This document shows positions 11,478 to 23,737 of a DNA stretch of 64,000 bases, in pieces. Each line of letters begins with the position of its first letter. Within the stretch, counting starts at the first letter, position 1. A program made the translations under genes and the position numbers. Where the stretch lies: NCBI GenBank assembly GCA_015143295.1, contig CM026565.1, positions 30,140,052-30,204,051 of the forward strand, in the 5' to 3' direction. The notes beneath the pieces were generated by a model that was not told the DNA's origin, ran no database searches, and saw only the letters and a list, made by a program, of their open reading frames with translations. The DNA is from Tetracentron sinense. Its lineage: Eukaryota > Streptophyta > Magnoliopsida > Trochodendrales > Trochodendraceae.

Positions 11478-12950
11478 GATTTTTTTTTTTTTATAGTATA
11501 ATTTTTTATTATCAGTAAACGGATTGCATATATAGGTGAAAGGAGGTTACACAACAAAAAGGTTATAGGGAGGTTACTGAGTAGTAAACTCCAATAGAAA
11601 AACGAAACAAAAGTAAAGAGAGATAAGAAATTATCTACTGCAGAAGCACCCTTTCTCACCCAAGTAGCTCATCCACGTCCAAGTCAATATGCTGAATAGA
11701 GCACCACTCTAAGATCATGTGTCTAATATGCATTCATATATGAGGGCTATAGAAAGGGAGTCCTCAAACATTCTCAAGTTTCTCTCTCTCTAAATCGACT
11801 AGGATAAAACAGACCAAATCGCCTCCCATGCACTATCCACCCCTACTAACAACTAATCAGATAAAAAGTTTTGAAAGAAAAAAGAGAAAAGACTCAAACT
11901 GTGCCTAATTAGGGAAAAATGTTATAAAATCCCAACAATAATAGGGTAGTGCAATAGCAAATGATCTACTAATTCTTCCATATGATGGCACATGAAGCAA
12001 CAATTAGTCATCCTCCACTCTTTTTTTTCCAAATTGTCACAAATAAGAATCTTATGTAGAGCTGCAATTCCAAGGAAGAACGATATCTTTGAGGGAATAT
12101 TTTGATTCCACACAGGCCTATAAGGAAATGAGTGTGGGGGAACTAAACCAAATGACTATATGAGTGATTTCACCGAAAACTGATCATTGTGGACTCTAGA
12201 CCAAATCCTAGTATCCATAATTTGGGTGTGAGAAAGGTAAAGAACCAAGACTTTGCAAGAGGCAAAGGAAGTCTTCAATTTCCTAATAATTTATATCTCA
12301 CCTCAATTTAGACACCATATTACCCCGTTGTTCCTGATTTCATAACACTCTGAAACAAAATCATCCTTATCAAGAGCAAGAAGGAAAATCTTTTCAAAAT
12401 TGGTCTTGATACATGTCAAATCACACTATAAATCCTTCCAAAAATGGACTTCTGACCCGTTCCTCACCTTGAATCTAATGAAAGGTGACAATAAATTCGA
12501 CATTATCATAATACTTTTCCACAATCCCACCCCATGAGAACTCCTAGCCTCCCTAGGCTCCCAATAGGAAGACTCCCCATATTTGGCAACTATTACTTTA
12601 CTCTAAAAGCGTTCCCTTTCTTCTCCAAATCTTCACATTCATTTACCTAACAACGCCTAAAGGTTTGAGATTTAGGCCACCCATCTTAAAGGGTGACAGG
12701 CTCAATCCTACACTACCAAATGATATATGAACTTATCCCCTTTTTCATTTAAGAGGAAATCCCTTTGCACCGGTCCAAAGACATTGCCATCAATCGTGGG
12801 ATAGTGAGGGTGGATAGATAATAGGTTGGGAGACTTCTAACAGTGCTTTTGATAAGAGTCAAATTTCTGCCTTTTGAGAGGAAATTTGATTTCCACCTAG
12901 TTAATCTACTGGCAAATCTTTCTACAACAGAGAACCACAAAGCCTTAGAT
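11478..12950 (-). mobile_element. LINE remnant: RT C-terminus, zf-RVT and 3' end
   Basis: On the minus strand, 12940-12749 resembles the end of a plant LINE reverse transcriptase (WKSNFLSKGRNLTLIKS, then LPTYYLSTLTIP). Further on, 12113-11922 resembles the zf-RVT zinc-binding region (SKISFFLGIAALHKIL, later CCFMCHHMEELVDHLLLHYP). Near 11790-11750 an 'RMFED' segment fits the following RNase H-like part. The element ends with a GATAATAAAAAATTATA context and an A-tail, seen as a T run at 11481 on the plus strand. Many stops and frame changes make it a pseudogene. The endonuclease and most of the polymerase are missing, as expected of 5' truncation. Confidence 0.8.
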
Positions 12951-13499
12951 GTTTTAAGAACCTCATTATGGTTTTGGTTTTAATGTTTCAAGAATCTTAT
13001 TTGTAATTGATTGTTGCTATTGATGGAGAAAAGTCTTGCCTTTGACTCATCCTGTGTTCATGTTGATTGATCTATTCGGTTGTTAGTGAAATTCAGAGGG
13101 GATATTACTTTTATTTTCGATAATTTGCTAATAGGTTAGATCATTTAATGGAAATGTTTGAATTCTATATTGGTTGACTGGCTAGCTATTTGGTCACGGA
13201 AATTAAGATGGGATTGGTATATGATAATTTTTTGATGAGTTTGGATCATTATTTATTGAGAAACATTTGGACCCTTTTCGTAACGTGATCTAGGGATAGG
13301 CAGGACACCGAACCATAATTAAAAGGAGATAATTACAAGCATTGGTATCTACATACAGAAGCATCTTCGTGTATAATAGATGCAATATCAGATGGGTATT
13401 GATGCATGAACTGTTATGTTTTACAATCACAATCCAAGTCGGCCCTTCGACTATATCTACACTTCTTGAGAATGTGTTTCAGTAATATATTCAAAATGT

Positions 13500-13960
13500 C
13501 GCATAGCCAATGCCTCAGTCATTGCCTCGCCTAGCTAGAACCCTATCTCCTAATCAGGATCTACTAATCTAGGCATGCACTTGTTAAGACAAGGTCACCC
13601 AGTTGTCACTTGTGCCTAGGCGTCCTCTCCTAGGCACTAAATCGCTACAAAGGTGCCCGAGACCCGACCCATATGAAGTTAGATTTTACCATGAAAACAT
13701 CAAATAATATGTGCATATAATTAGTAAAACGTTTGTTACTTACAAATTTTATCCTCACTCTCTCTCTTTCTCCCCTTCCTTTCTACAAACTATGCTCTTT
13801 ATATTTTAGTAACATATGGTCTTATATATGCTTTATATTAGTTTCTAATCTTTATTTTCAGGTAAGATATGAATATATTAAATATTTATAAGATAATAAG
13901 TAAATTTTTGTTGCCTATGCATCGCCTCAGCTAGGGAACCCCTATCACTTAGGTGTCTCC
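13500..13960. repeat. Degenerate 'gcctaggcg' repeat, apparently split by the copia element
   Basis: Words such as 'tgcctaggcgtcctctcctaggc' and 'cttaggtgtctcc' occur here, and 'cgcctagatgttttaac' appears at about 15954-15970 on the other side of the copia remnant. This suggests an older MITE-like repeat that received the retrotransposon. Its ends were not defined. Nothing is recognised at 12951-13499. Confidence 0.4.
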
Positions 13961-15950
13961 TAAAACAGCAAAGTATTGCTTGGTGAAAAGATGATTTTTA
14001 TTATTCTGTAAGATGTATTTAAATACAAGTTTACAATCTCTCTTTCTTTACTGGTGCAAAGTTTATGACTTTTAGGACATGGACAAGAGGAACATAAGGT
14101 AGAGGCAAGTGGCATAGACGACACTGGTAAAGAAAAATGCTTGACAAGATATTGAAGTGTGCAAGTCGATGGATGACCGAGACGTTTGTGCCAGTCTTGC
14201 ATGGGAGCCTTGACACCAATCATGGCGGAGGGCTGGGCAGCAGAAACGTGCACACTCTTGGGCCATTCATACACATCATTTTTATTTGGGCCGCGAATGA
14301 GAATCTCCCCCGTGCGCAGATCCTTCACCAAAAAAATGAGACGGAAAAAATTCAATAGATGTAAGATTAGATTTACAAAATTGAGAAACAGATATAAGAT
14401 TTTTTTGCATGGACATGGAAGGAACACACAGGGTATTTGATAAAGTAAAGCATTTTGATGGACTAGAGAGAGTTGTGGATCCAGAGTGAGTGATACGTAA
14501 ACCTGACCCATCACCAATGACAATATTGTCGGATCCATCATAGGTGGAGTGAAGGGATAAGTTGTGAAGATCAGAGGTGACATGTTTGGTTGCGGCAGAA
14601 TCAACAAGCCAAGGTTGAGAGGCAGAGAATCCAGTGGCTGTGTAGTGGGTTGTTGGTTCTGGATGTGAGGAATGGCAAGCCTGAGGACATCATTTGGCAG
14701 TGTGGCCCTGTTGATCACATAGTTGGCAGAACCCCTTGTAGCCATGGCCTTGAGAGAAGTTGTTCCGTCGATTTAGATCCTATTGGTTGCCCCTTTGATT
14801 TGTATGATTCTGGAAGTGGTGGGGACGATTTGAGCTGTATTGAGAGCCTTGGTTAGCAGGAGGCCTAACTTGTGGGGAACGACTGTGAGGACCACCACGG
14901 TTAGTGTGGAAATGGCGATGAGAGTTGTTGCTTGCTCGGTGAGTTGCATTGGCAGAAAGCACTGTTGATTCACTGCGGGCATCTTGCCGTTTGAGGTAGG
15001 CTTCATAATCAACAAGTTTATCATGTAGATCCTCAAAGGAGATGGGATTTTCCCGAGCACGGATGCCGGCAGTGATTTCTTTGAATTCATCACCAACTCC
15101 ATTGAGAATGTGAATGACAAGATCATCATCAAGAAGGGGAATATCAATGAGGGCTAATTCATCAGAGATGGCCTTGAGTGTTTGCAAATATTCGGTAATA
15201 GACTTACCACCACGGGGTCGAGTAAGTCGTTCCTTGAGACTCATAACTCGTGAGCGAGAGCGATTTGCATAGAGCTAGGCCTTTGAGTTTGTCCCACGCT
15301 TCTTTGGAGGATTTGCTGGATGCAATAAGGGTTGCAATCGAGTCAGAGACTGAGATACGGATTGCATGTAAAGAAGCTGATCTTGTCGCTTCCAAATATT
15401 TGTTGTCGTTGTGTTGCCAGGAGGACATGGCTTTGAGCCATCTATGTAGCCGAGTAGGTCATAGCCAATCAAGAGAGAATCAAATTGTGCACGCCATGTT
15501 GGGTAGTTTAGGGGTGTGAGTTTGAGAGGAAATTGGGCATTAGCAATGGTGATCAATGTCGCGTTTGAATCTAGGGAACCTAGAGCAGATGCACCCGTGG
15601 GAGTGGTGGTGGTTGATTCTTGTTCAGCCATTGAAGAAGGATCGAGGTTTCTCGTTTGAGATGGTGCTCTGATACCATAAAACAGCAAAGTATTGCTTGG
15701 TGAAAAGATAATTTTTATTATTCTGTAAGATGTATTTAAATACAAGTTTACAATCTCTCTCTCTTTACAGTATCAATTAGAATCAATCGAAAAAATATTC
15801 TAACTAAAAATGGTTACAGATAAATATGGAAGGGTCTCCTTGATTTAAACATAGCTAGCTGGAATCCGAAGGATATGAGCTAACTTGGTTGACCCTTTGA
15901 TGTGGGCTGATTTGGTAAGCTTGTGACAGAGGCTTAGTTGTTGTATTCTC
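13961..15950 (-). mobile_element. Internally deleted Ty1/copia retrotransposon
   Basis: A 91-bp direct repeat is present at 13961-14051 and 15678-15768. Next to the right copy, the minus strand reads TGGTATCAGAGC (15677-15666), the primer-binding site complementary to initiator tRNA-Met. The right copy is therefore the inner end of the 5' LTR. It contains a TATA-like TATTTAAATAC and an AATAAAA. The 5' LTR probably runs on to about 15950, where the interrupted 'cgcctag' repeat resumes. The left copy is only the last 91 bp of the 3' LTR, fused to the GAG-pre-integrase region. Integrase, reverse transcriptase, RNase H and most of the 3' LTR are gone. No certain 5-bp target duplication was seen. 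Confidence 0.85.
14052..15631 (-). pseudogene. Ty1/copia gag-protease-preintegrase pseudogene
   Basis: The gag start is taken at 15631 (MAEQES), downstream of the primer-binding site. In order the minus strand shows a copia-type gag (PLNYPTWRAQFDSLLIGYDL near the start), a CCHC zinc knuckle region (CQLCDQQGHTAK), a protease with the DSAAT active-site motif, and a GAG-pre-integrase segment (DWHKRLGHPS). A TGA stop sits inside the zinc knuckle just before its last cysteine, and the gag part is broken by at least one frame change near 15.24 kb. It then runs directly into the 3' LTR remnant. It is a non-functional relic. Confidence 0.85.
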
Positions 15951-15969
15951 TACATCGCCTAGATGTTTT

Positions 15970-17240
15970 AACTACACTGGTTTCCAGATGGTCTTGTGAA
16001 TGACAGTCAAAAAACAAGGTTTAATCTGTAAAGATGATATATATTGAAAACGAAAAAGAAGCATACATAGCAAAGAGGAAAAAAATGCTTCACTATCTGA
16101 ACCAAAATAAAACTACAGAAAATGCTAAATCAACATGAATAAGCAAAAACTGTTTGGATCCATCATAACCTGATTAACCACTCCTCTGGATAGTCCTTCC
16201 TAATAGCTCACAAGGATCTGAGAAGATCACAAGCGAATGAGAAAACCCGCTCGTAGAAAAAGCTGAGCCCTTGAAAACTCTTCTACTGGGTTCCAACCAT
16301 AAGCCCAACTAATCGCCCCGGTAGGTAACATAGCCCAGATCACTGAAGTAGCATCTCCAAAGAAATCAATAACCAACCAGACGTGGATGGCCTATTAGCT
16401 CTGATAAAGCACGTCATGACATTGCCAGTCACTGTCCTAGATTTTCGTTAATCATACTGTTCTTCACTGGAAATGACTTGGGTTTCCTCCGCACGACTTG
16501 GACCACTTGTTATACAAGGTATCAGTTAGTTGACCCCATGAAAGTATAAGGGAGCGTATTATCCAAAGTTCCAAACCCATCATTAGTGCTCCATTCTCCA
16601 ACACATTAGAATCAGCTTTCCTAAGTGGGTTTTAACGTAAGAACATTGAGATTTCATATAGTGGATTCATCAAGGTTCACTATGTGGTAAACTGGTAAAT
16701 GGTAATGCTTTCAGCGAGAATTAGATTAGAAGTTTACTAAAGGATCTTCTTGAAAATAAAATTCCTTTGTGGACAGTACAATATGTACACTTATAAATTC
16801 TTGTGATGAAGAGAGATGTCATGCCATTGGTGTTTGAATCGTTTTATTCAAGATGTATGGGAGATGATTTGATTGGATAAATGGAGTTGTTCTATGGGAT
16901 TTAAACCAAGTTTATGCTTGAATAAGGAGTTAGTTTTGGGTTTTCTGATTCTTAAGAATGATTGGAACTAGATATCTGGAAAATTCGACTAATTAATTTA
17001 CTAATGCATAGGATGGTATAGTCCCTCAACTTATATGTAAACCAGCTACACCATATTGCATGTTTATGAGAAGTTCTCTGCGGTTGAAAAGCTTCTCTAT
17101 TGTGCTTAAACAACCTACAAAATTTTTATGAATCAAATGACCCATGGAAACTTGGAATGTAGCCCCTGTGCAATATCAGCAGTCTTTTGGTTGTGATTAA
17201 GGTTATAAAATCTTCGGTGTTTGAATTTCCTTTTTCTTGG
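15970..17240. other. Intergenic DNA, nothing recognised
   Basis: No gene, RNA gene or clear transposon boundary was identified. Frames are short and broken. Parts near 16.15-16.5 kb are less AT-rich and may be old transposon debris, but no protein match could be made by eye. Confidence 0.5.
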
Positions 17241-17257
17241 TTCATCATTCATAGTTC

Positions 17258-17640
17258 TTTTTTTAATAAGTACTGTACAATATATTCAAAAATTGGGGAA
17301 GTAAATATTACACAAAGGGGTCACAAGGTACTAAGGGAGTGAACCCAAGACTTAAAACTACCACAAAAGAGAAACTAAAACTAAAAACATCCCGAGCAAT
17401 TACAATAGAATATAAATCAGCAATGTCAAAACCCTCTCGTATAGCACACCACTAAACCAAGATCTGACCAATTCCGAAGCAAAGTCTAGCAAGGGAAGAT
17501 GACATACCCTCAAACACCCTAGAGTCCCTTTCTTTCCAAATAGACCATTTGTAACTCCTACTACTGTTGTTGTTATTGCTACTGTTGTTGTTGCTACTGA
17601 TGTTCCTAGTGACTTTGTATCTCTCTCTCTCCATGGGTAA
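17258..17640 (-). mobile_element. LINE 3' fragment with a trinucleotide expansion
   Basis: The minus strand contains WSIWKERDSRVFEG followed by an 'SSSLARLCF' segment, close to the C-terminal part of plant LINE ORF2 proteins and in the same family as the remnant at 11.5-12.95 kb. Upstream in the same frame, Asn/Ser runs come from an AAC/AGT trinucleotide expansion at about 17563-17605. The 3' end lies near 17260. Most of the element is missing. Confidence 0.6.
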
Positions 17641-17644
17641 AGAA

Positions 17645-19480
17645 CCTAAACAACTGGTATAACTACTTGGTCAAAGTCATGTTATGACAAGGGGACAAAG
17701 AGCTGGTGGGGATAAATGATAAAGGATTAAAAAGAGGGACCAGGAACATTGAAGTCTGTGTCAGAATGGGACCACAAATGAACCAAATTGGGATATACCA
17801 ATGACTTTCTTATTCCTTCTTTGTATCTATTTATTGCTTCATCACACAAAAATAATTTAAATTTCTATGCTTTGTATGCATTTTTTCATAAGATGCTTTG
17901 AGTTTTGCCCCCTCCACCAAATAATAATAATTAAAAAAAATGTTGTTCTTGTGATGTTTTATTTATTTTAATCTGAAATTATAAAGTGATCATAAAATTT
18001 TTAAAATAATTAAATGGATAACGAGCCAGCATTATTAACATATGTAACATAATGGGGTATGACTGAAAGACCGTTATAATTTATAATGGCCGTTTTTAAA
18101 CCCATAGCCTCTTCTCCCTCTCATGTTATGTATCACAGCATGGTTCCAGGCTTGCGCCATAGCGTGGCGCTTCTGGCCACGGCTCAAGCTCAATAGTCGT
18201 GGTGGAAGCGCCCACATATGACGGAGCTTGATGTGGCACATGTCACAACACTAGCACACTCCGCGACATGCTACGAATATGAAAGTACCATTTTAGTAAC
18301 ATGTATCACATTGTGTACTTTATCAATTAAAACGTCCCCCATTTGCAGCATCTTGCGTTCCCATGTTTGTTTGCAGAAAAAATAATTGAAAACGGAGAAA
18401 AGAAAAGAAATTTAGAAGAAAAAAAGTCGAGAATCCTGTATTACCATGTTTGTTCACGGAAAAAATAAGTGAAAACCAAAAGAAAAAAAGCGGAGAGTCA
18501 AAAATTTCAATTATTCGGTTTCCACATTTTCTCGGCAACCACTGTAGGATTTTACGTAATAATATTACTGCAAGAAAGATGAATCTACGTAATATTCACA
18601 AATGAAAAACAACAAACTTACAATTTTTTCTATTTTTATTTTTCAGTAACTACCAATCATCAGGAAGAACGGAAGAGAAAATAAGAAATATTTATTGGGG
18701 AATTAAATAAAAGAAAAGGGGAAGGAAAATAGGTTGGCCTCGTATTGTCATGTGGCCTCAAAATATGATTAAGACGTGCATATATTTTAGGCCTCACAAG
18801 TCTAACTCAAGAATATCCTACAAGCAGATCCGGATCTTCCTATAGAGGGCAAAATAGTAAAATAAAAAATAAAAAAACAAAACGGTCGTTGTCTTTCAAA
18901 TTTAACAAGGAGAAGGGTACAAAATTTTCAAAAGTGGAAAAAACCATTTATTCCAAATATACCCTTAAATTCAACCCGCCGTTTAAAGAAAGTGTAGCAT
19001 GGAAGGAGGCACGCATATTCCACAAGCCTTCGAATTATACCATCCTTTAAAAATGAGTAAAGTCACTCGGCTCGGTTCGGCTCGGCTCCAACCTTTCCTC
19101 CGCTTTAGGCGTAACTTGATCTGCAGCTATCCCCATTGCTTCAAAGTTCAGCCATGTGTTATATTTTTTGGAATTGTGATTGAACTCTCCGAAGTTCAAT
19201 CGCACGCACCCACAAGTTAACACATGTCCCTTTTAACCTTTATTAATTATGATTAAGATTCATAAATTTTTGGGGTTCAACAATATAACCATAGTTTTTA
19301 GAATACTAGGTTATATTGTCGAACCTCAAGAGTTAATAATTCTTAACTACAATTAATAAGAATTTAAATGTACAAGGTTTGACTTATGAGTGAGATTGAA
19401 TTTGGGGGAAAGATCAATAACAATTGACTGCCATCCGATTTCTACCTTTTTGGTAGGGAATAGTGTCCTGCACTTCTTTC
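17645..19480. other. Intergenic DNA, no gene recognised
   Basis: AT-rich sequence with purine-rich stretches around 18.36-18.5 kb that contain a short direct duplication ('ccatgtttgtt' near 18361 and 18444). A 'ggctcggttcggctcggctc' motif lies near 19070. The sequence around 19220-19345 shares the 'ttaa..cacagtt' type core found in the elements at 19.8-22.0 kb and 62.3-63.2 kb. No coding gene is supported. Confidence 0.5.
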
Positions 19481-19484
19481 TCCA

Positions 19485-19672
19485 TTTTTTTTTTTTTTTT
19501 GGATAATCGTGGATATCTCGAGCATTGAAATCTCATACTAGTCTCACGAGTTACACAGGGAATACCCCCACCCCATGCAACCATTAGTGAGTAGAGCCTG
19601 AAATCGAACTCTGAGACCTCCAAGTTTACAGTTCGTCCAAGTGACCACTGGGCTACACCCTCAGGGGACATT
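19485..19672 (-). mobile_element. tRNA-derived SINE with A-tail
   Basis: On the minus strand GTAGCCCAGTGGTCA is a good Pol III box A and AGAGTTCGATTTC a good box B. The element ends in an A-tail of about 16, seen as the T run at 19485-19500 on the plus strand. No flanking direct repeat was identified. It is not obviously the same family as the SINEs at 494 and 6834. Confidence 0.78.
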
Positions 19673-19764
19673 TGGACATTTGGCAACAATACTAGAAGAA
19701 AATAAGTCACTTTTCTACAAGAAATTTGTTACACTTTTCTATAATTTTCAAAAAATACTTATGG

Positions 19765-21997
19765 GTAAATGACATTGACCTCCCTAAGGTTTTGCGAAAT
19801 TGCATAAATTACCCTCTAGTTTTTGAAATTACACTAACCTTCCCAGAGGTTTGGCAAAATTATAGAAACCTCCTCTCTGATTTATGAAAGGGTAAATTGC
19901 ACTCATCTCCCTTGAGGTGTGGTGAAATTTCAAAAACTTCCCTTCTTGTTTATGAAATTACATTGCCCTCCCGTCAACGTTGGTTGTCTGTAACAAATAC
20001 TCTCTTCCGTTAGTTTCTCATTACTTACATAGATGGACTTTGATATGTCTATCATTTAAATATTTTAAAATGTCTAAATTACCCTTCTTAAAAACAAAGT
20101 CAACCAATGCAATACAATAAATGATAATTGAGTTCGGTAACTAAAGTTAATAGTATTAAATTAAGGATAATATATATTTCCAAAACCAACGTTAATAGTA
20201 TCAACTTAATTTTATATATTCCTAAAAACCAATGTTAGATAGATGAACTCTGGTAACCAAAAGAAAAAGATAGATGAACTCTAGGGGTAAGTAAATCTTA
20301 ACCATAGTTAGTGGATATTAAATGGGACACATGATGGCTTATCGAGACATTTTAACTATGGTTAAATATAATTAATCTAAGGTTAATATTTTGTACATTT
20401 TTCTTAAAACCAAGGTTAGATGGATAAATCCTAACGGTGAGTGAATCTTAACCACAGTTAGTGGGTGTTAAAGGGAACACGTGGCGGCTTGTAGAGCCCT
20501 TTTATTGTGGTTAACCATAATCAAACGTAAGATTTTCCTTGTTTTCTAAAATCCACAATTAGATCGATGAATCCTAGGGGTGAGTGAATCTTAACCACAG
20601 TTAGTGGGTGTTAAAGGGGACACATAGTGGCTTGTAGAGCCCCCTTTAATTGTGGTTAAGCATAATCAACCTAAGTTTTTTTTTTCTTTCTAAAAATCAA
20701 TGTTAGATGGATAAACCTTAGGGGTGAGTGAATCTTAACCATAGTTAGTGGGTGTTAAAGGGACAAGTGGCAGCTTATAAAGATCCTTTAACTGTAGTTA
20801 AACATAATTAACCTAAGATTAATATTTTTTTTCTTAAAACCAATGTTAGATTGATGAAACCTAGGGGTTAGTGAATCTTAACCACAGTTAATGGGTTTTA
20901 AAAGGGACATGTGGCAGCTTGTAGAGCCCTCTTTAACTGTGGTTAAGCATAATCAACCTAAAGTTATTTTTCCCTCTAAAAACTAAGGTTAGAAGGATAA
21001 ACCCTAAAGGTGAGTGAATCTTAATCATAGTTAGTGGGTTTTAAAAGGAACACATGGCGGCTTGGGACGTTTATGTTTTTTTTTTGGGTTAAGCTCTCAA
21101 ACCAAGCCATAAATACGTGTTTCCACTAAGTAACAAGGATAAAATTGGAAAAGAGTATCATTAGTTAACGGAGTTGATTTGTTGAGCCTAACTTGGGGGG
21201 CAATGTAATTTCAAAAATAATAGGGAGGTTTCTAAAATTTTACCAAATCTCAGGGAAGGTGAGTGTAATTTACCATTTTTAAAATTACACTGTCCTCCCC
21301 TAAGGTTTAGCGATATTGCATGAACTCCTCTTCTTATTTTTTAAATTACATTGTCCTCCCCTACCAAACACATCAAGAGGATGCTCTTTTATAATTTTTC
21401 ATCGATTAACTCGAGAAAAAGATGTCGTATAACCAAGTTAACTAACTTCAAGAAGGGCACGACATAATGAAAATGAAAAATGTTTAACGGACCACGAATT
21501 CCGCTATATAGCGAAATGTGAGTCCTCATTAGTCCACGGTCCCTCTTTTAACACCCACCAATTGTGGTTAAGATTCACTCACCCCTAGGATTCATCTATC
21601 GAATCTTGGTTTTTAGAAGAAAAACATATTAATTAAACTCAATTTAGTAGTCATAATCAAAAGGGGTTGAAAGGGACACGTGGACACGATGGTCAAACTT
21701 AGATAGTCAACCGTAGGTCCTATAATCACTCAATCAAAATTCATCTATTTCAATAACGATATACAAATAGAAGAAACCGGTAACTAAAGTAGAGGGAATG
21801 ACAATGTAATTTCAGATTCAAGAGGGGAGGTTTCTACAATTTCACCAAATCTCAGGAGAGGTCAATGTAATTTCATTAATAAGATAGGAGGTTTATTCAA
21901 TTTCACCAAACCTCAAGGAATGTAAATGTAATTTCAGAAACTAGATGAGAGGTTTTTACAATTTCACCAAACCTCAATGGACGTCAGTGTAATTTAC
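19765..21997. mobile_element. Nested MULE-like inverted-repeat elements
   Basis: The outer ends read GTAAATGACATTGACCTCCC and, reverse-complemented, GTAAATTACACTGACGTCC. Both ends carry several copies of a 'gaggtttggtgaaatt' / 'cctccc' unit, giving long terminal inverted repeats made of shorter direct repeats. A second pair of ends at 19891 (GGTAAATTGCACTCA) and 21274 (reverse complement GGTAAATTACACTCACC) defines an inner element of about 1.38 kb, apparently inserted into the outer one. The structure resembles MULE-derived elements. No 9-bp target duplication was confirmed, and no transposase is present. Confidence 0.65.
20230..21080. repeat. Tandem array, about 145-bp unit, six copies
   Basis: The landmark 'gtgagtgaatcttaaccaca' or a close variant recurs at about 20287, 20432, 20579, 20723, 20867 and 21012, a period of 144-147 bp. 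Each unit also carries 'ttagtgggtgttaaagggaca' and a 'ggttaa.cataatcaacctaa' segment. The array forms the interior of the inner element above. Single related units lie in inverted orientation near 21548-21600 and in direct or inverted orientation near 22440, 23265, 27410 and 62.5-63.0 kb. Confidence 0.85.
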
Positions 21998-22594
21998 AAT
22001 TGAAGTTATTTTTGGAATCCCATATTAAGATGAAAGGTAATTTACATTTCATTGAAAAAAATAGGGACAAAAATTCTCACTAAAGAAATGTTGACGAAAT
22101 GTTACTTATTTATTTATTAATTTTTTTTTTTTTAATTAGCCATGGGGTTTTTTTTTTTTTTTTGAATCTAACTACTTTTACTTTTTATTATATATTTTTA
22201 CTAAATACACTTATTTGTAAGTAGGGCTTTATTTTGACCAATAAATAAACTTACTTTTTTACAGAAATGTTTCTAAATTTCTAGCCAATAACTGTACGAG
22301 TCCAATATTTTTTTTAGATCATTGGTCTTTTGCTGCTCCAGACTCTTGTCATACAAGCATCGTTCTTAATGTGGGAACCTCAACTTCAAGATTGGATCAG
22401 AGTCAATTGTGAACTCAAGGAGAGCACAATCGCACCCACATGTCAACATGTTTCCCTTTTAACCCTTATTAACTGTAGTTAAGATTCACTAACCCTATCA
22501 CATGCATTGGTTCTTGAAAAAAGTATTTCTCTAGTTAAGAAATTTTATTCGTAACCCTTAAGATTAATATTTTTTGAGATTTTTGAAAAAAATA

Positions 22595-23190
22595 ATACCC
22601 TATCTTTTCAGGTATTTCTCCACTTACTTTCATATCCTTTTACAATTACTCCTTTACCGTTAAATTCTTAATGAAAAATGTAACTTCCGTTAGTTTATCA
22701 TGATTAAATAAGTATTAAGACAAAATTATCATTTTTGAACTCAACATTTTTCATATTACCATCTCATATAAATAATATAAGCTTGACTTATTTGCAAATA
22801 CATTGTTACATATAATTAGATTTGCATAAAAGTTAATATTTCTTTTTTTGCTAAGCAAAAAAGTTAATATAATCTTAGCATATTTGCAAATACATTGTTA
22901 CATATCATAAGTTTTCATAAAAGCTCACATTTATGAGATGATGAAATGAAAAATATTAGGTTTAAAAAGGGTAATGTTATCTTAGTACTTATTTAATCAT
23001 GATGGACTAACAGAAGTTATATTTTCCAATAAGAATTTAATCGTAGGAGAGTATTTGAAAAAAGGATTTGGAAATAAGTGGTGAGAACTTAACGGTAGGA
23101 GAGTATTTGAAAAATGATTTTGAAATAAGTGGTGAGAACGCAAAATATGAAAGGTGGGGGTATTTACCAATACCTGAAAAGATAAGTGTT
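22595..23190. mobile_element. Foldback element, about 590 bp
   Basis: The left arm (about 22595-22745, starting near 'tatcttttcaggta') is the inverse of the right arm (about 22965-23190, ending 'tacctgaaaagata'). The right arm is longer because a unit of about 60 bp ('ggagagtatttgaaaaa...aataagtggtgaga') is duplicated in it. The centre holds a direct repeat of 'atttgcaaatacattgttacata'-like sequence. No coding capacity. The sequences at 22000-22590 and 23191-23735 hold long T runs and AT-rich DNA with no gene. Confidence 0.68.
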
Positions 23191-23737
23191 TTTTTTTTTA
23201 CATAAAATTCTTTTTTAATATACTTTTTTTTTAAAATGTTATATTGTTGAATCCCAAGAGTTAGAGAATCTCAACCATAGTAATAGTTAAAAGGGACACG
23301 TGTTAATGTGTGGGTGCGCTTGAACTTGAGGAGAGTCCAATTGCAATTGACTCAAGGTCAGTCCAAAGACCAACCATGTTGATTCATTTTAAGAAGAATG
23401 AGATACATTCAACCGTTAGAATTACCTAATCAAATTGATTTCCAAACATTGTGCTTTCATAGTGGGATCAATTCAATAATTTGGAACAAATCGTTGCATT
23501 TTTGCTACATCCCCTATTACAAATCTTAGGGCAGTGTTAAAAGCTTCTTTCTTATCCCTCGAAGATATAACATTATTAAAATATAGCTCTAATTATATAA
23601 AAATTATGTATTAAGACCAACTTATATTTTTTTTTTTGGTTGTAAAAGACCAACTTATATAGATACAAAACAAATGGGTAAAATATAAAGGGTTGTGAAA
23701 TTTGTTCTTGATATATCAACTAAATAACTTTTTTATT

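Noticed and set aside
20230-21080. CRISPR-like regular repeats
   Set aside because: The 145-bp units are contiguous, diverged and lack unique spacers of constant length, and this is plant nuclear DNA.
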